From NCBI GenBank assembly GCA_016713645.1, contig JADJOU010000007.1, positions 1-64,000 of the forward strand: DNA of 64,000 nucleotides, written 5' to 3'. Shown in pieces: positions 1 to 9,813 of the stretch (position 1 is the first letter of the stretch; the number at the start of each line of letters is the position of its first letter). Under the pieces are notes generated by a model that did no database searches, was not told where the DNA came from, and saw nothing but the letters and a program-made list of their open reading frames with translations. The translations under genes and the position numbers were made by a program. Source of the DNA: Bacteroidota bacterium (lineage in GTDB: Bacteria; Bacteroidota; Bacteroidia; Chitinophagales; JADJOU01).

Positions 1-1420
1 GCTCAGCAAATGGATATCTGTAGTCGAATCAATGGTCCAATTATTCATGGCATCCAATTCATCCCATAATTGAATTCGTTTGTTTTTTAATATGGTATCT
101 TCATTACATCCATTAATACTTATCAATGTTTGATTATTATTGGTTGACTTTTTGAATTGATATAGGTTGTCCACGTCACATGTGGAATTTTGAATTTGAT
201 GTCCATTTGTTTGGGGTTCACATTCTTTATACTTAATCAGCCAATTTGTTTTGCAATGCAATCTAGGGAATTCTTGGTTATTTTGATCAATAGATTGGGT
301 CCAATATTCAAAAGTATCGGCAGGAGTTAAAAACGCTCCAGCTGTATCAAAATAGAACATCTTCCCAAGATTGGCTGCAGGACTTGAACATCCACTAACT
401 GAATCTGGATCAAATAAAAATACATTGGCTGCTGGAGTTCGATGATCTTCGCAAGGACGACTACTTTTGGTAGGTTTTCCTTGATCACGAATCACGCCCC
501 CATGCAACCAGATAGACGCATTACAGGAAGGTTGGCTCTCAGAAAATGCATTGCAGCGCATGGAGAAATTGGTATTGGCCCCTTCGCTGAATACCCCATA
601 ATGCCAATGATTGCTGATATTATTGCGCACAAAGTAATGTGGACTTCCAATAGAATTTTTAATAAAATAGGCGTGAGACCAATATTCAGAACCACTACAA
701 CCATTCGGGGACAAATAATTTGCTTTATTGAATGTATTGTCCCTTAAATCTACCGCATTGCATGCTTGGGTTTGAATAGACATAATATTTGCATCGGTCT
801 CACCTGATATAAAATTTCTTGACTTGACATTGAAGGTATTATTGAAAATCTCTAAATTGGATAAATTTACTGCATGAATACTTCTTCTAAAACTTGAGTC
901 AAATATGTTTTGTTCAATTAGAAAATCATTTGTTATATTATTATCATATGCATTTATACTATAAATATTATTGCTGAATAGATTGCCATTTATGAAGCAA
1001 TGATTTATATTTCTAGATATTAATCCATTCTGGAAATTTTTTATTTGATTGTTATATATACCAACTGCATATAAATACCCAATATTTAATGCAGTTTTAC
1101 CATTTAAGAATGTATCAAGTCGACTTGTAAACATTGAATTGAGAGGTGTCGGAGGCCATACAAAAGGACCTAAATATGAATTATCTATAATTCCATTTAC
1201 ATTGGGCTGTAATATATATCTATTTGATTCCGATAAAATAAAATCACAATATTTTATGCTCATATAATTAAAATCACTAAACAAAGGATTTGTAATATTG
1301 CAATAAAATAGATTTCCACGAATTAAAATTGTTTTTAAACCTAACATTAGAATTGCTTCATTTGGATTCCACTTGACATTTTCAATAATATTTGAATCCA
1401 ACATGAATATATCTTGTTCA
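1..1420 (-). CDS. Beta-helix-like C-terminal continuation of the M4 metallopeptidase (partial, frameshifted)
   Basis: On the minus strand one frame stays open, without a stop, from about 1420 to the left edge (about 470 codons). It has no plausible start of its own and begins exactly where the upstream M4 peptidase frame stops. Its composition matches the end of that protein: rich in Asn, Ile, Phe and Ser, with short strands such as NNIYSINAYDNN and FNNTFNVKSRNF typical of right-handed parallel beta-helix repeats. Restoring the frame needs a one-base change in either of two 6-nt A runs (T on the plus strand, 1421-1426 and 1431-1436), giving a join like IKIGKNEQDIF. The C-terminus is outside the window, so a T9SS sorting domain there is expected but unseen. 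I infer it is the same gene as the peptidase, broken by sequencing error or a real indel. Confidence 0.7.
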
Positions 1421-4108
1421 TTTTTTCCAATTTTTTATATAAAGTGGCGTGCTTGTTTCGCATGCAAAAGTAAAATTGGATTTTCTAATTCGCAAATTAT
1501 TGATATTGGACAAATGGATGAAATTCTCTTTCTTATTCATGAGGAAATAACTCTCATTAATTTCTATGCCTTTAATAATTAAACATTCAACTTGATATGT
1601 TGGCACTTCTCCGAAATTACATTTTTCATAACTATGAATATATGAATTGAAGCAATTTTCGAATCTAGAGCGAGTGATTTTGATAGAAAAGACTGGATCA
1701 ATTGGTGCAGTTAACGTGTCGATATGCGCATTCAGGTTCACTGCTGAATAAATTAGAATGTGATGGTCGTTAGCTTGTTTGGGATCATTATTTCCTGGTT
1801 CTTGTCCATTAAAAAAACAAGAATCAATGTTCAAGAAATTGCTTTTATTGGCATCATTGTAAAATATAATTGATGTATCACATCCTCGAAATTCTGTTTT
1901 AAATAAGGATATCAATCCTCCATGATCATTGAAATTTAAAATGTCTGAATTTTTACCACTTCTTATGCCACATTTGGCAAAAGAAATAGTTGATTTTGAA
2001 ATTTCTAGAAGTGAGTTTCCTTTTGAATTTTCAACATAATTTGTTCCATTTGTTCCTGATTCCACCTCTATTCCGTCCCATTTTGAATTCTGACAAGAAT
2101 AAAACCCTCTGATTAAACTATTGCGAATGATTAATTTTCCGCCGTGTTTAACAATGATTTTTGAATTCCTTGGCATATTAATTGTGTCATTTTCTATAAT
2201 TACAACTGCATTATCATTTATAATCAAACTTTTTGTAATGGTACTATCCTTATGCCAACTAATTTGTGTAGTATCAGTAAACGGCCCAATTTCTATAACT
2301 GTAGCAGTAGTAAAAGTATCAATCACCCCTACTGCATCCCATGCCTTGGCAATATTATTGGCAATATATGCAGGATATAATTTTTTAGCAATATCAATGC
2401 TCGCCCTTCTAGAGTCGATGAATAGCATATCTGGAATTAGGTATTCAGTCATAGTCTTATAAACTATGTTTAGCAGCGTATCTAAGCCAATAGGGTTTAT
2501 TTTATAAAATATATTACTTCTTGTCAATGTATCTCCTTGAGTTAAAAGGTAAAACCATTTATTCTGAACTCCTGCATTTACATGCACACCGCATGCATCA
2601 TTAAAGGCATTTGGTTTACAGCAAATCGTGGGTATGTAATTAGGTCCGTAATAGTAGTCAGGATGTCCTTTTGCAGGCGGGTTTTTCATATCGCGATATC
2701 CACCAGATTCATAAAGATTTCCAAAGAGCCAATTTCTAGAAAGACCTGTTTTAGGTCTCATATATTCTTGAAGAGCAAAGGAAAAGATATCTGAATACGA
2801 TTCACCCAATGCCCCAGGTTCTTGAATCAACTGGAGGTTTCTCTTGAAAAAAGTGATGGCATGCGTCAATTCGTGACCGATGATATCTAAGCTGGAATTC
2901 ATAATTTTTGATCCATTTACAACCTTAGAACCAATATTGAAAAATTGTCCATTAATTCCCGCTCTATATCCTGTCGTGGAATCAGTTCCATTCGTGTCAA
3001 TCAAATAGACAAATCCACTAATATATGCCCCGCTAAAATAATGATGATTATTGACTTCATTCAAATATGAATTGCCAAAGTACTGAAGCATCATTTTTTC
3101 ATAATTCTCAGTAGACCATATGGCTGATGCGGCATATCTTTTGACGATGGGACTTGTCGTATCGTATGTGGGTGAAATGAATGTTTCATTGGCATGACTT
3201 GAGTTTAAATTGAGTGCGTATATATCAATGGGGCTAGCTGTATCAATTAAGTGTAAGTCTGAATTGACATTTGAAACATGAAATACGGGGTTCCCAACAT
3301 AAGTGAGTAAAGTTTTTGTTTGAATATCATTTAAAACATTGATCGAATCCTTTTTTGAATAATGTGGTAAGTGAACAGGGTTTTTATCGTAACACTTTTG
3401 TGCATCAATATAAATCGTATTGCCATTTGAGGCATTAGAAAACACAGATACCTCATCTTTATGCGGGAGCAGTGAAGCAATTGATGTTCTATAAGCTAGG
3501 CTAAATCCATCTTCATAGTGATTATCTGTTCCAATATTTTTTTGAAATATTAATAATTTAGGTGAAGGATAATAAGTCGCATTCGAGTTGCCAGTGGCTT
3601 GTTTTAGATTTGCCTGAGATGCACTATCTTCCCATGTATACAAGGTGGCATTGATTTCGTTTTTTGCCGCGGCAATTATCTCTGTCGGTGTTTTGATACC
3701 AGCAGTATCTATTCTCAATCCAGCAACGAAGTTGCCATTGATAACCAATCCCTTTCCGATGTAATCATGCACTCTCACGACCATAGGATAGACTTCTAAT
3801 CCTTTATGATACTGTTTAAAGGTATAATGTTGTCCGCCTATTTCATCGGTCATTACTTCTGTTTTGACAATGCTATCATAATTACCTAATCCCCAATATG
3901 ATTTATACTTGGTAAATAATGAATCTGGATGAACATACATGGTATCTTTTAGATAAACCCAACCATCTGTAGATTCAGAGCTGACCAATTCAGATAAATC
4001 GTCAGGCAAGGAAGATGGATTATTTGTAAGTCCTTGGTTTTGGGCATAAAAAACGCTAGAAAGTAATAACAAAATAAAAGTGATGAGTATTCTTACTTGA
4101 TTTTTCAT
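1418..4108 (-). CDS. Secreted M4 (thermolysin-like) zinc metallopeptidase with C-terminal beta-helix-like region
   Basis: Secreted protease. Residues 1-23 form a signal peptide ending VFYAQ. A propeptide-like region (FTP/PepSY type) covers roughly residues 60-250, followed by the catalytic domain. The zinc motif HELTH lies at residues 412-416. The third ligand is Glu436 in GESYSD, where the family usually has NExxSD. The downstream catalytic His sits in GVHVNAGVQNKWFYLL, the usual M4 context. From about residue 600 the protein changes to an Asn/Ser/Ile-rich region with short repeated strands resembling a parallel beta-helix, unusual for classical thermolysins but seen in long Bacteroidota secreted proteases. 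The frame ends after YIKNWKK at a TGA directly beside two 6-nt homopolymers, and the same type of sequence goes on in another frame to the window edge, so this stop is probably artificial. Confidence 0.9.
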   Translation of the reverse strand: MKNQVRILITFILLLLSSVFYAQNQGLTNNPSSLPDDLSELVSSESTDGWVYLKDTMYVHPDSLFTKYKSYWGLGNYDSIVKTEVMTDEIGGQHYTFKQYHKGLEVYPMVVRVHDYIGKGLVINGNFVAGLRIDTAGIKTPTEIIAAAKNEINATLYTWEDSASQANLKQATGNSNATYYPSPKLLIFQKNIGTDNHYEDGFSLAYRTSIASLLPHKDEVSVFSNASNGNTIYIDAQKCYDKNPVHLPHYSKKDSINVLNDIQTKTLLTYVGNPVFHVSNVNSDLHLIDTASPIDIYALNLNSSHANETFISPTYDTTSPIVKRYAASAIWSTENYEKMMLQYFGNSYLNEVNNHHYFSGAYISGFVYLIDTNGTDSTTGYRAGINGQFFNIGSKVVNGSKIMNSSLDIIGHELTHAITFFKRNLQLIQEPGALGESYSDIFSFALQEYMRPKTGLSRNWLFGNLYESGGYRDMKNPPAKGHPDYYYGPNYIPTICCKPNAFNDACGVHVNAGVQNKWFYLLTQGDTLTRSNIFYKINPIGLDTLLNIVYKTMTEYLIPDMLFIDSRRASIDIAKKLYPAYIANNIAKAWDAVGVIDTFTTATVIEIGPFTDTTQISWHKDSTITKSLIINDNAVVIIENDTINMPRNSKIIVKHGGKLIIRNSLIRGFYSCQNSKWDGIEVESGTNGTNYVENSKGNSLLEISKSTISFAKCGIRSGKNSDILNFNDHGGLISLFKTEFRGCDTSIIFYNDANKSNFLNIDSCFFNGQEPGNNDPKQANDHHILIYSAVNLNAHIDTLTAPIDPVFSIKITRSRFENCFNSYIHSYEKCNFGEVPTYQVECLIIKGIEINESYFLMNKKENFIHLSNINNLRIRKSNFTFACETSTPLYIKNWKK

Positions 4109-4311
4109 GTTGTTAGGATTAATTGCAAATGAATTAATTACAAGATAGGAAATAAATTTCGAACAGATATTTTTAAAATATACTTAGAGCAAGACATCAT
4201 TCAAGCATAGTCCATCCTAGAATTATCAGCTTGAATAAGTTGATGCATACACAATGGGTGAAAACCGAATCCAATCTATAAGGCGGTGCTCTAGTTTTTA
4301 TATTTACTATA

Positions 4312-4626
4312 CTAGCCAGGCACTGATGGCACTTCAACAACCATATTCCCGGTTCCTTTAGTAAATGTGATATTCAATAGAATTGTTGCATCCGTAGATG
4401 TATTGATATAGTTTTCTATGGGTCGACTGACTTGGATGATTTGATTCAAAGCGCGATACATATCTTCTATTTTAGATTCCTGTATTTCAATTATAAGGCT
4501 CATGGATATATCAGAGAAGAGTTTGAAATCTACAATGTATCCATATTGGTGGACGCATTCTTGAATATGGCTAATGCCTATAATTCTGTTTTCATTGCAA
4601 ATGCCCGTCCAATAGAAGCGATTCAT
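4312..4626 (-). CDS. Small conserved hypothetical protein (104 aa)
   Basis: A 104-residue protein starting MNRFYWTGICNENR and ending in the hydrophobic stretch MVVEVPSVPG. I recognise it as resembling a small family in Bacteroidota that opens with a RFYWTG motif and has a central IVDFKLFSDISMSLIIEI segment. No enzymatic motif, signal peptide or membrane segment is visible. The pattern, with two hydrophobic strands separated by helices, would suit a small alpha/beta fold. It is transcribed away from nrdA and separated from it by about 670 bp. Function unknown. The alternative, a chance frame, is less likely given the recognisable start and even composition, but I could not run a search. Confidence 0.65.
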   Translation of the reverse strand: MNRFYWTGICNENRIIGISHIQECVHQYGYIVDFKLFSDISMSLIIEIQESKIEDMYRALNQIIQVSRPIENYINTSTDATILLNITFTKGTGNMVVEVPSVPG

Positions 4627-5295
4627 TTTTTTTCTTTTTCAATCATTAAAAGTAGGTCATTCGCGCTACTTGATTTTATTTTTCCACTTTTTATTTGTGA
4701 GGAGAGGAATTTGGTTATTGTGAAATTTAAGCAAAGCCCATAAAATGTGGACAAATGGCCAAAAATCGTAGATAAGATTTTGGCGCTGTGGACAAAATGT
4801 CAATACTCGTTTATTTCTCCTAAAATAAAAAGATAATCCACCCTTCCAAATTTTTTTTCAATTAAAAAAGCTACAATCATTATTTATTTTTCAACAATAT
4901 GTTAAAAGATGAAAGTGGTTTCTAAAAATCGAAAATATACTTTTGACCTATTGTTCGTGAGAGAGCGGTATATATCGAAATGTCTGTTTTAGGTGCTTGA
5001 TTTTCAATAGGTTGAGAGAATTTTATTCTTTAATTTTAGAAAATTATTTTTGAAAAATGCTTCAAAATCGCGCCAGCAAAACATCTAGCAAAATGTGTTA
5101 AAATTCTTTAAAAAAATAAAGTCTTGTAATGCATTGAAGGTTAAATGAATGAGCGTTTTTAAATCGCTGCATTCTTTCGAGCATTGTTTCGAAAACCTTA
5201 TGACAATTGGAATATAGCGTTATTAAAACGTAAAGAAAAAGAGAAAAAAGTATATAAACAGCAGTAGACCAAACAAATAAAATAACCTAACCACT
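4627..5295. other. Long intergenic region upstream of nrdA
   Basis: About 670 bp without a supportable gene, very AT-rich. It holds two TGTGGACAAA direct repeats flanking an imperfect hairpin (4746-4797, listed separately). A possible sigma-type promoter is TTTA at 5022-5025, 19 bp, then TATTTTTG at 5045-5052 on the plus strand, about 240 nt before nrdA; the -33 element matches only three of four bases. No convincing NrdR palindrome was found by eye. The length suggests regulatory content for nrdA, but that is inference. Confidence 0.4.
4746..4797. repeat. TGTGGACAAA direct repeats flanking a GCCAAAA(A)TC / GATTTTGGC hairpin
   Basis: Two identical 10-mers TGTGGACAAA lie at 4746-4755 and 4788-4797. 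Between them GCCAAAAATC and GATTTTGGC form an imperfect inverted repeat with an 8-nt loop. The 10-mer contains TGTGGACAA, which differs at one position from the DnaA-box consensus TGTGGATAA. It is placed upstream of nrdA, a gene controlled by DnaA in Escherichia coli. Whether it is an operator, DnaA sites or chance is not known. Confidence 0.4.
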
Positions 5296-7752
5296 ATGAT
5301 AGTTTTAAAAAGAGACGGAAAGCAAGAGCCAGTAATGTTTGACAAGATCACCGATCGAATCAGCAAACTATGTTATGGTCTCGAGCCCAAGTATGTCAAT
5401 GCAGTAGAGATATCTAAGAAAGTAGTTCAAGGCATCTATAATGGTGTGAGTACTACGGAATTGGACAATCTAGCGGCAGAGACAGCTGCAAGTCTTACGC
5501 CAGTGCATCCAGACTATGCGATATTAGCGGCGCGCATCGCAGTTTCTAATTTACATAAAAACACCAAAAAGAAGTTTTCAGAAGTAATTGAAGACCTCTA
5601 TTCTTATATAGACCCAGCGACGAATGGTCCAGCATCTCTTATTGCCACAGATGTATATCAAATTATCATGGAGAACAAGGATCAGTTGGATAGCGCTATT
5701 ATCCATTCGAGAGATTATAATTATGATTTCTTTGGATTCAAAACTTTGGAGCGCGCCTATTTATTGAAGATGAATAATGAAGTGGTTGAGCGTCCGCAAC
5801 ATATGTTGATGAGGGTTTCTGTGGGTATCCACAAAAACGATATCGCTTCTGCGATTGAGACTTACCATTTGATGAGTGAGAAATGGTTTACCCATGCCTC
5901 TCCAACGCTATTTAATGCAGGAACACCTAAGCCACAATTGTCTTCTTGTTTCTTATTGACCATGAAGGATGATAGCATCGCGGGGATTTTCGATACTTTG
6001 AAACAATGTGCACAGATTTCTAAGTCTGCAGGAGGAATAGGATTGAGTATCCACAATATCCGTGCAAATGGATCATATATCAAAGGAACCAATGGAACGA
6101 GCAATGGAATTATTCCGATGCTCAAAGTTTTCAACGATACAGCTAGATATGTTGATCAAGGCGGTGGAAAGAGAAAAGGCGCTTTTGCCATTTATATTGA
6201 GCCATGGCATGCAGATATTTTTGATTTCTTGGATTTGAAGAAAAACCATGGAAAAGAAGAGCAAAGAGCGAGAGATTTATTTTATGCATTGTGGATTCCA
6301 GATTTATTCATGAAGCGCGTAGAAGAAAATGGCGAGTGGAGTTTATTCTGCCCAGATGAGGCACCGGGATTGGGCGATACACATTCAGCAGAATTCGAAG
6401 CATTGTATTTAAAATACGAATCTGAAGGAAGAGCGCGCTCTACCATCAAAGCACAAGAATTGTGGTTTAAAATATTGGAGAGTCAAATTGAAACGGGCAA
6501 TCCATATATGTTGTATAAAGATGCAGCGAATAGCAAGTCTAACCAACAAAATTTGGGAACGATTAAGTCTTCTAATTTGTGTACTGAGATTATCGAGTAT
6601 ACAGCACCAGATGAAGTGGCTGTATGTAATTTGGCTTCGCTTGCCCTCAATCGCTATGTGATCGATGATGAAGTGACGGGTGGAAAGACTTACGATTTCA
6701 AAAAATTGTATGATGTGACTTATTCAGTGACAAAGAATTTGAATAAGATCATCGATGTGAATTATTATCCAGTGCCTGAAGCAGAGAAGAGCAATAAGCG
6801 CCACCGTCCAATCGGATTGGGTGTACAGGGATTGGCAGATGCTTTTATATTATTGAGATTGCCATTTGAAGGAGAAGAAGCGAGATTGTTGAACAAGAAT
6901 ATTTTTGAGACCATCTATTTTGCTGCAATGACTGCATCAAAGGATTTGGCCAAAGAATTGGGTGCTTATGAGACTTTTAAAGGTTCTCCTTTGAGTCAAG
7001 GTAAATTCCAATTCGATCTTTGGAATGTTGAGCCATCGACGAGATGGGATTGGGAAAGTTTGAGAAAAGAGGTGATGGAGTTTGGTGTGCGCAATTCATT
7101 GCTTGTCGCTCCAATGCCAACAGCTTCTACTTCGCAAATCTTGGGCAATAACGAGTGTTTTGAGCCGTACACTTCTAATATTTATACGAGAAGGGTATTG
7201 AGTGGAGAATTTGTGGTGGTGAATAAGCACCTCATGAAAGACTTGGTAGAATTGGGATTGTGGAGTCCAGCTATGAAGAATATGATTATTGCGAATAATG
7301 GTTCTATTCAAAATATTCCATCTATTCCAGAAGAGATTAAAGAGATTTATAAAACAGCTTGGGAGATTAAGCAAAAGACCATTATCGACCTTGCAGCAGA
7401 TAGAGGAGCATTCATCTGTCAAAGTCAGAGTATGAATATCTTTATGGAAGGTGCGAATTTCAAGAAACTTTCATCGATGCATTTCTATGCATGGAAAAAA
7501 GGATTGAAGACAGGAACCTATTATTTGAGAACGAAATCTGCAACAGATGCCATCAAGTTTACTATTGATCAATCTACGATTGCAGAGATGAATAATAATA
7601 ATATCCAAGGAAATTTGAACAATCAAGTGAATCCAATACCGAAAGTAAATCCAGATTCAAAAATCGATTTATCTTATTTTGAGGCAACGATTGATTTAGC
7701 TCCAAAGACTTGTAGCATTGACAATCCAGATTGCGAGAGCTGCAGTGGATAA
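5296..7752 (+). CDS. nrdA: Class I ribonucleoside-diphosphate reductase, alpha (catalytic) subunit
   Basis: Reduces ribonucleoside diphosphates to deoxy forms for DNA synthesis, with a beta subunit (NrdB) supplying the radical. The 818-residue protein has an N-terminal ATP-cone (about 1-90, starting IVLKRDGKQEPVMFDKI), an R1 N-terminal domain and the 10-stranded barrel. The active-site loop NLCTEI carries the Asn, Cys and Glu of the class I/II mechanism; the first redox Cys is in PQLSSCFLL and its partner in EVAVCNLASLAL. The C-terminal tail ends CESCSG, with Cys813 and Cys816 as the thioredoxin-facing pair. Length is normal for class Ia and the frame is intact. No nrdB is adjacent, so the beta subunit must be elsewhere. 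The gene is followed by a strong terminator and preceded by a long AT-rich leader. Confidence 0.97.
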   Translation: MIVLKRDGKQEPVMFDKITDRISKLCYGLEPKYVNAVEISKKVVQGIYNGVSTTELDNLAAETAASLTPVHPDYAILAARIAVSNLHKNTKKKFSEVIEDLYSYIDPATNGPASLIATDVYQIIMENKDQLDSAIIHSRDYNYDFFGFKTLERAYLLKMNNEVVERPQHMLMRVSVGIHKNDIASAIETYHLMSEKWFTHASPTLFNAGTPKPQLSSCFLLTMKDDSIAGIFDTLKQCAQISKSAGGIGLSIHNIRANGSYIKGTNGTSNGIIPMLKVFNDTARYVDQGGGKRKGAFAIYIEPWHADIFDFLDLKKNHGKEEQRARDLFYALWIPDLFMKRVEENGEWSLFCPDEAPGLGDTHSAEFEALYLKYESEGRARSTIKAQELWFKILESQIETGNPYMLYKDAANSKSNQQNLGTIKSSNLCTEIIEYTAPDEVAVCNLASLALNRYVIDDEVTGGKTYDFKKLYDVTYSVTKNLNKIIDVNYYPVPEAEKSNKRHRPIGLGVQGLADAFILLRLPFEGEEARLLNKNIFETIYFAAMTASKDLAKELGAYETFKGSPLSQGKFQFDLWNVEPSTRWDWESLRKEVMEFGVRNSLLVAPMPTASTSQILGNNECFEPYTSNIYTRRVLSGEFVVVNKHLMKDLVELGLWSPAMKNMIIANNGSIQNIPSIPEEIKEIYKTAWEIKQKTIIDLAADRGAFICQSQSMNIFMEGANFKKLSSMHFYAWKKGLKTGTYYLRTKSATDAIKFTIDQSTIAEMNNNNIQGNLNNQVNPIPKVNPDSKIDLSYFEATIDLAPKTCSIDNPDCESCSG

Positions 7753-7774
7753 GATGCGCTTCATATAGAGCAAT

Positions 7775-7811
7775 AAAAAAAGGTTCAATCATTTTGATTG
7801 AACCTTTTTTT
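7775..7811. terminator. Bidirectional intrinsic terminator between nrdA and the DUF937-like gene
   Basis: A perfect 16-bp inverted repeat (AAAAAAAGGTTCAATC with GATTGAACCTTTTTTT) around the loop ATTTT. It has an A run on the left and a T run on the right, so it can stop transcripts from both convergent genes. Confidence 0.9.
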
Positions 7812-7829
7812 ATTATAGGAAGTGTTTAA

Positions 7830-8369
7830 TTATTTAAGCAAATTGCTGAGGATATTGGTGATAGCAGATTGTGGGTTGGATTCACCAGCACCTTCCTCTT
7901 TTTTATCACCGCCCATGAAATTGTTCAATAGTCCTCCAATGAGGTCGCCAGCGCCGCCAGCACTATGTCCGCCACCTGTCAATCCGCCGAGCATGCCCGC
8001 GATATCTATACCGCCTGAGGCTTGTGCATTGTTGATTTTTCCATTGAGCATATTCATCACCGCTGGAATGGCTGTTTGCGCAATTGATGTAGCAGCACTC
8101 TGAGATAATCCATTCTTAGTCATCAGAGAAGTGATGACATTTTCAGCAATGGAATTGACTGCAGGACTCCCAGCTTGCGTTTCTTTGCCACTGAGCATTT
8201 CCATTACACCGCTCATATTTCCGCCTCCAACTTGTTCCATGATGGTGCTGACGATGGATTCGCTTGTCGTGTTGACAACATTCTCCTGCTGTTCTTGCGG
8301 GACATCACTTTGTCCATTGATGGATTCTCCAATATGATTCTGTGCTAATTGTAAAAGTTGTTCGAACAT
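7830..8369 (-). CDS. DUF937-like Gly/Met/Asn-rich protein
   Basis: About 179 residues starting MFEQLLQLAQNHIG. This ATG is chosen over an upstream one at 8420 because it fits the start of DUF937 proteins (a short helix then Gly-rich segments) and leaves a normal spacer to the upstream M16 gene. The body is helical and amphipathic with Gly-rich loops (GGGNMSGVMEML, GGIDIAGMLGGLTGGG), and the end is AITNILSNLLK. No signal peptide or catalytic motif. Function is unknown; DUF937/YidB-like proteins are abundant, low-complexity cytosolic proteins. It lies just downstream of the M16 peptidase on the same strand and may be co-transcribed. Confidence 0.8.
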   Translation of the reverse strand: MFEQLLQLAQNHIGESINGQSDVPQEQQENVVNTTSESIVSTIMEQVGGGNMSGVMEMLSGKETQAGSPAVNSIAENVITSLMTKNGLSQSAATSIAQTAIPAVMNMLNGKINNAQASGGIDIAGMLGGLTGGGHSAGGAGDLIGGLLNNFMGGDKKEEGAGESNPQSAITNILSNLLK

Positions 8370-8420
8370 GATATAGGTTTTTATCCCACAATAATACGGG
8401 AAATGCAAATGAAATTGCAA

Positions 8421-9644
8421 TTATTTCTTTTGATACTCCAGCCAGCCCATTTCTTGTTTTGAGAAGACTTCGCGGATGTATTGATTCATTTGTGATTCGC
8501 TTACAGCGCCATAAAAGTCTCCTTCTTTTTTCATATTGACAGCTTGGTCGTATGTGGCAAAGAATGCGAGATTATTGGCGTGGTTGACGAGGTGATAATT
8601 GGAAAAATACCCATAGCTGATGGCTTTGTTTTTGACGTTTTCCAAAATTTTTGATTCAACACCATTTTGAATATAATGTTCTAAAATAGATTGTATGGAA
8701 TCGCGCACTTGATGGAGGGCAACATGATCATTCATTTTTCCTTCGATGACTAAAATCCCTGTATCTATGGTTGCTGATAAATAGGCATCCACTTCGCTGA
8801 GCAGCTTTTCTTGCTTCACTAGTTTTTGGTGCAAGATGGCATTTTCACCATTAGATAAGACATCGCAGAATAAATCTGCGGTATAAAAATTTTGCTCAAA
8901 GCGCATGGGCGAATAAGTCGCTGCATAAAATACATTGGAAGGCACTTCTTCTTTGCATAGCTGATACGTTTGAATCGAGTCCGGCAAGAGCGAAGTCGAT
9001 AGCGGTTCAATAGCAGAGGCGGCAATAGGCTCAAAAATGGCGGCAATTTCATCCACAGCTTTTTCTTCGTCAATCCCACCTACAATAGAAATAACGGCAT
9101 TTGAAGGAGAATAATATGTTTTATAAAATTGAATGATATCGTCGTAAGAAACATTTTCAACTTCACTGATTGCTTTCCCTATCACAGGCCATTCATAGTA
9201 ATGTCCGCGATACATCATATCGGATAGTTTGTGCCAATGCTCGCCATACGGGGCATTGAGATGGGTTTCTTTGAACTCTTCAATCACGACTTTTTTCTGG
9301 TTGTTAAAAGCGCGCTTGGTGAGGTTGAGGTTTTTCATGCGGTCAGCCTCGAGGAGGAGTGCTGTGCGGATATTATCAGAAGGAACGATTTGATAGTAAT
9401 TGGTATAATCGTTGGTGGTAAATGCATTGTTTTCACCGCCGATGCTGTGCACTGCGCGGTCAAAGGATGGATAACTCTTACTTCCTTCAAACATGAGGTG
9501 TTCGAGAAAATGCGCTAGTCCTGTCTTCCCGAGGTGTTCATTTCTGCTGCCCACTTTATATAGGATATTGAATACAGCAAGTTTGGTATTCTCGCGGCGC
9601 TCAGCCACTATTTTTAATCCGTTTTGTAAAGTGCGCTCTATCAT
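8421..9644 (-). CDS. M16 family zinc peptidase (single-domain, pitrilysin/MPP type)
   Basis: Zinc-dependent endopeptidase of the M16 family. The inverted zinc motif HxxEH is at His45-Glu48-His49 (HFLEHLMFEG), and the distal Glu lies near KKVVIEEFKE around residues 118-125. The 407-residue length covers one pair of alpha/beta repeats, as in M16B proteins of Bacteroidota; these often come as a catalytic and a non-catalytic partner, but no partner gene is adjacent. There is no signal peptide, so it is predicted to be cytosolic. The frame is intact. Transcribed divergently from the downstream aldolase gene. Confidence 0.92.
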   Translation of the reverse strand: MIERTLQNGLKIVAERRENTKLAVFNILYKVGSRNEHLGKTGLAHFLEHLMFEGSKSYPSFDRAVHSIGGENNAFTTNDYTNYYQIVPSDNIRTALLLEADRMKNLNLTKRAFNNQKKVVIEEFKETHLNAPYGEHWHKLSDMMYRGHYYEWPVIGKAISEVENVSYDDIIQFYKTYYSPSNAVISIVGGIDEEKAVDEIAAIFEPIAASAIEPLSTSLLPDSIQTYQLCKEEVPSNVFYAATYSPMRFEQNFYTADLFCDVLSNGENAILHQKLVKQEKLLSEVDAYLSATIDTGILVIEGKMNDHVALHQVRDSIQSILEHYIQNGVESKILENVKNKAISYGYFSNYHLVNHANNLAFFATYDQAVNMKKEGDFYGAVSESQMNQYIREVFSKQEMGWLEYQKK

Positions 9645-9813
9645 TTCGTCTGAACTGTTCTTTAAATCAATTTATGCTAATAGTTCTCTGCAATACTAGG
9701 ATAATTTTTATAGTTCTACTTGGGTTTTGTAGAATTAAGTTGGATAATTTGTTGATATCTAATCACAAATACCTTTTCTACTATTCTATCTTTTACACCA
9801 TAATTATACGGAT

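Noticed and set aside
442..747. Plus-strand open frame of 101 codons
   Set aside because: It lies antisense to the continuous minus-strand beta-helix frame and has no signal, motif or promoter.
2121..2462. Plus-strand frame with hydrophobic translation inside the M4 gene
   Set aside because: Antisense shadow of a well-supported gene; the hydrophobicity comes from complementary Asn/Ile codons.
4432..4743. 103-codon plus-strand frame upstream of nrdA
   Set aside because: Mostly antisense to the conserved 104-residue protein, Phe/Ile-rich without pattern.
4627..5295. Possible replication origin (DnaA-box-like repeats in AT-rich DNA)
   Set aside because: Only two near-matches, no dnaA, dnaN or gidA nearby, and no cluster of canonical boxes. 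An nrdA-linked regulatory site is simpler.
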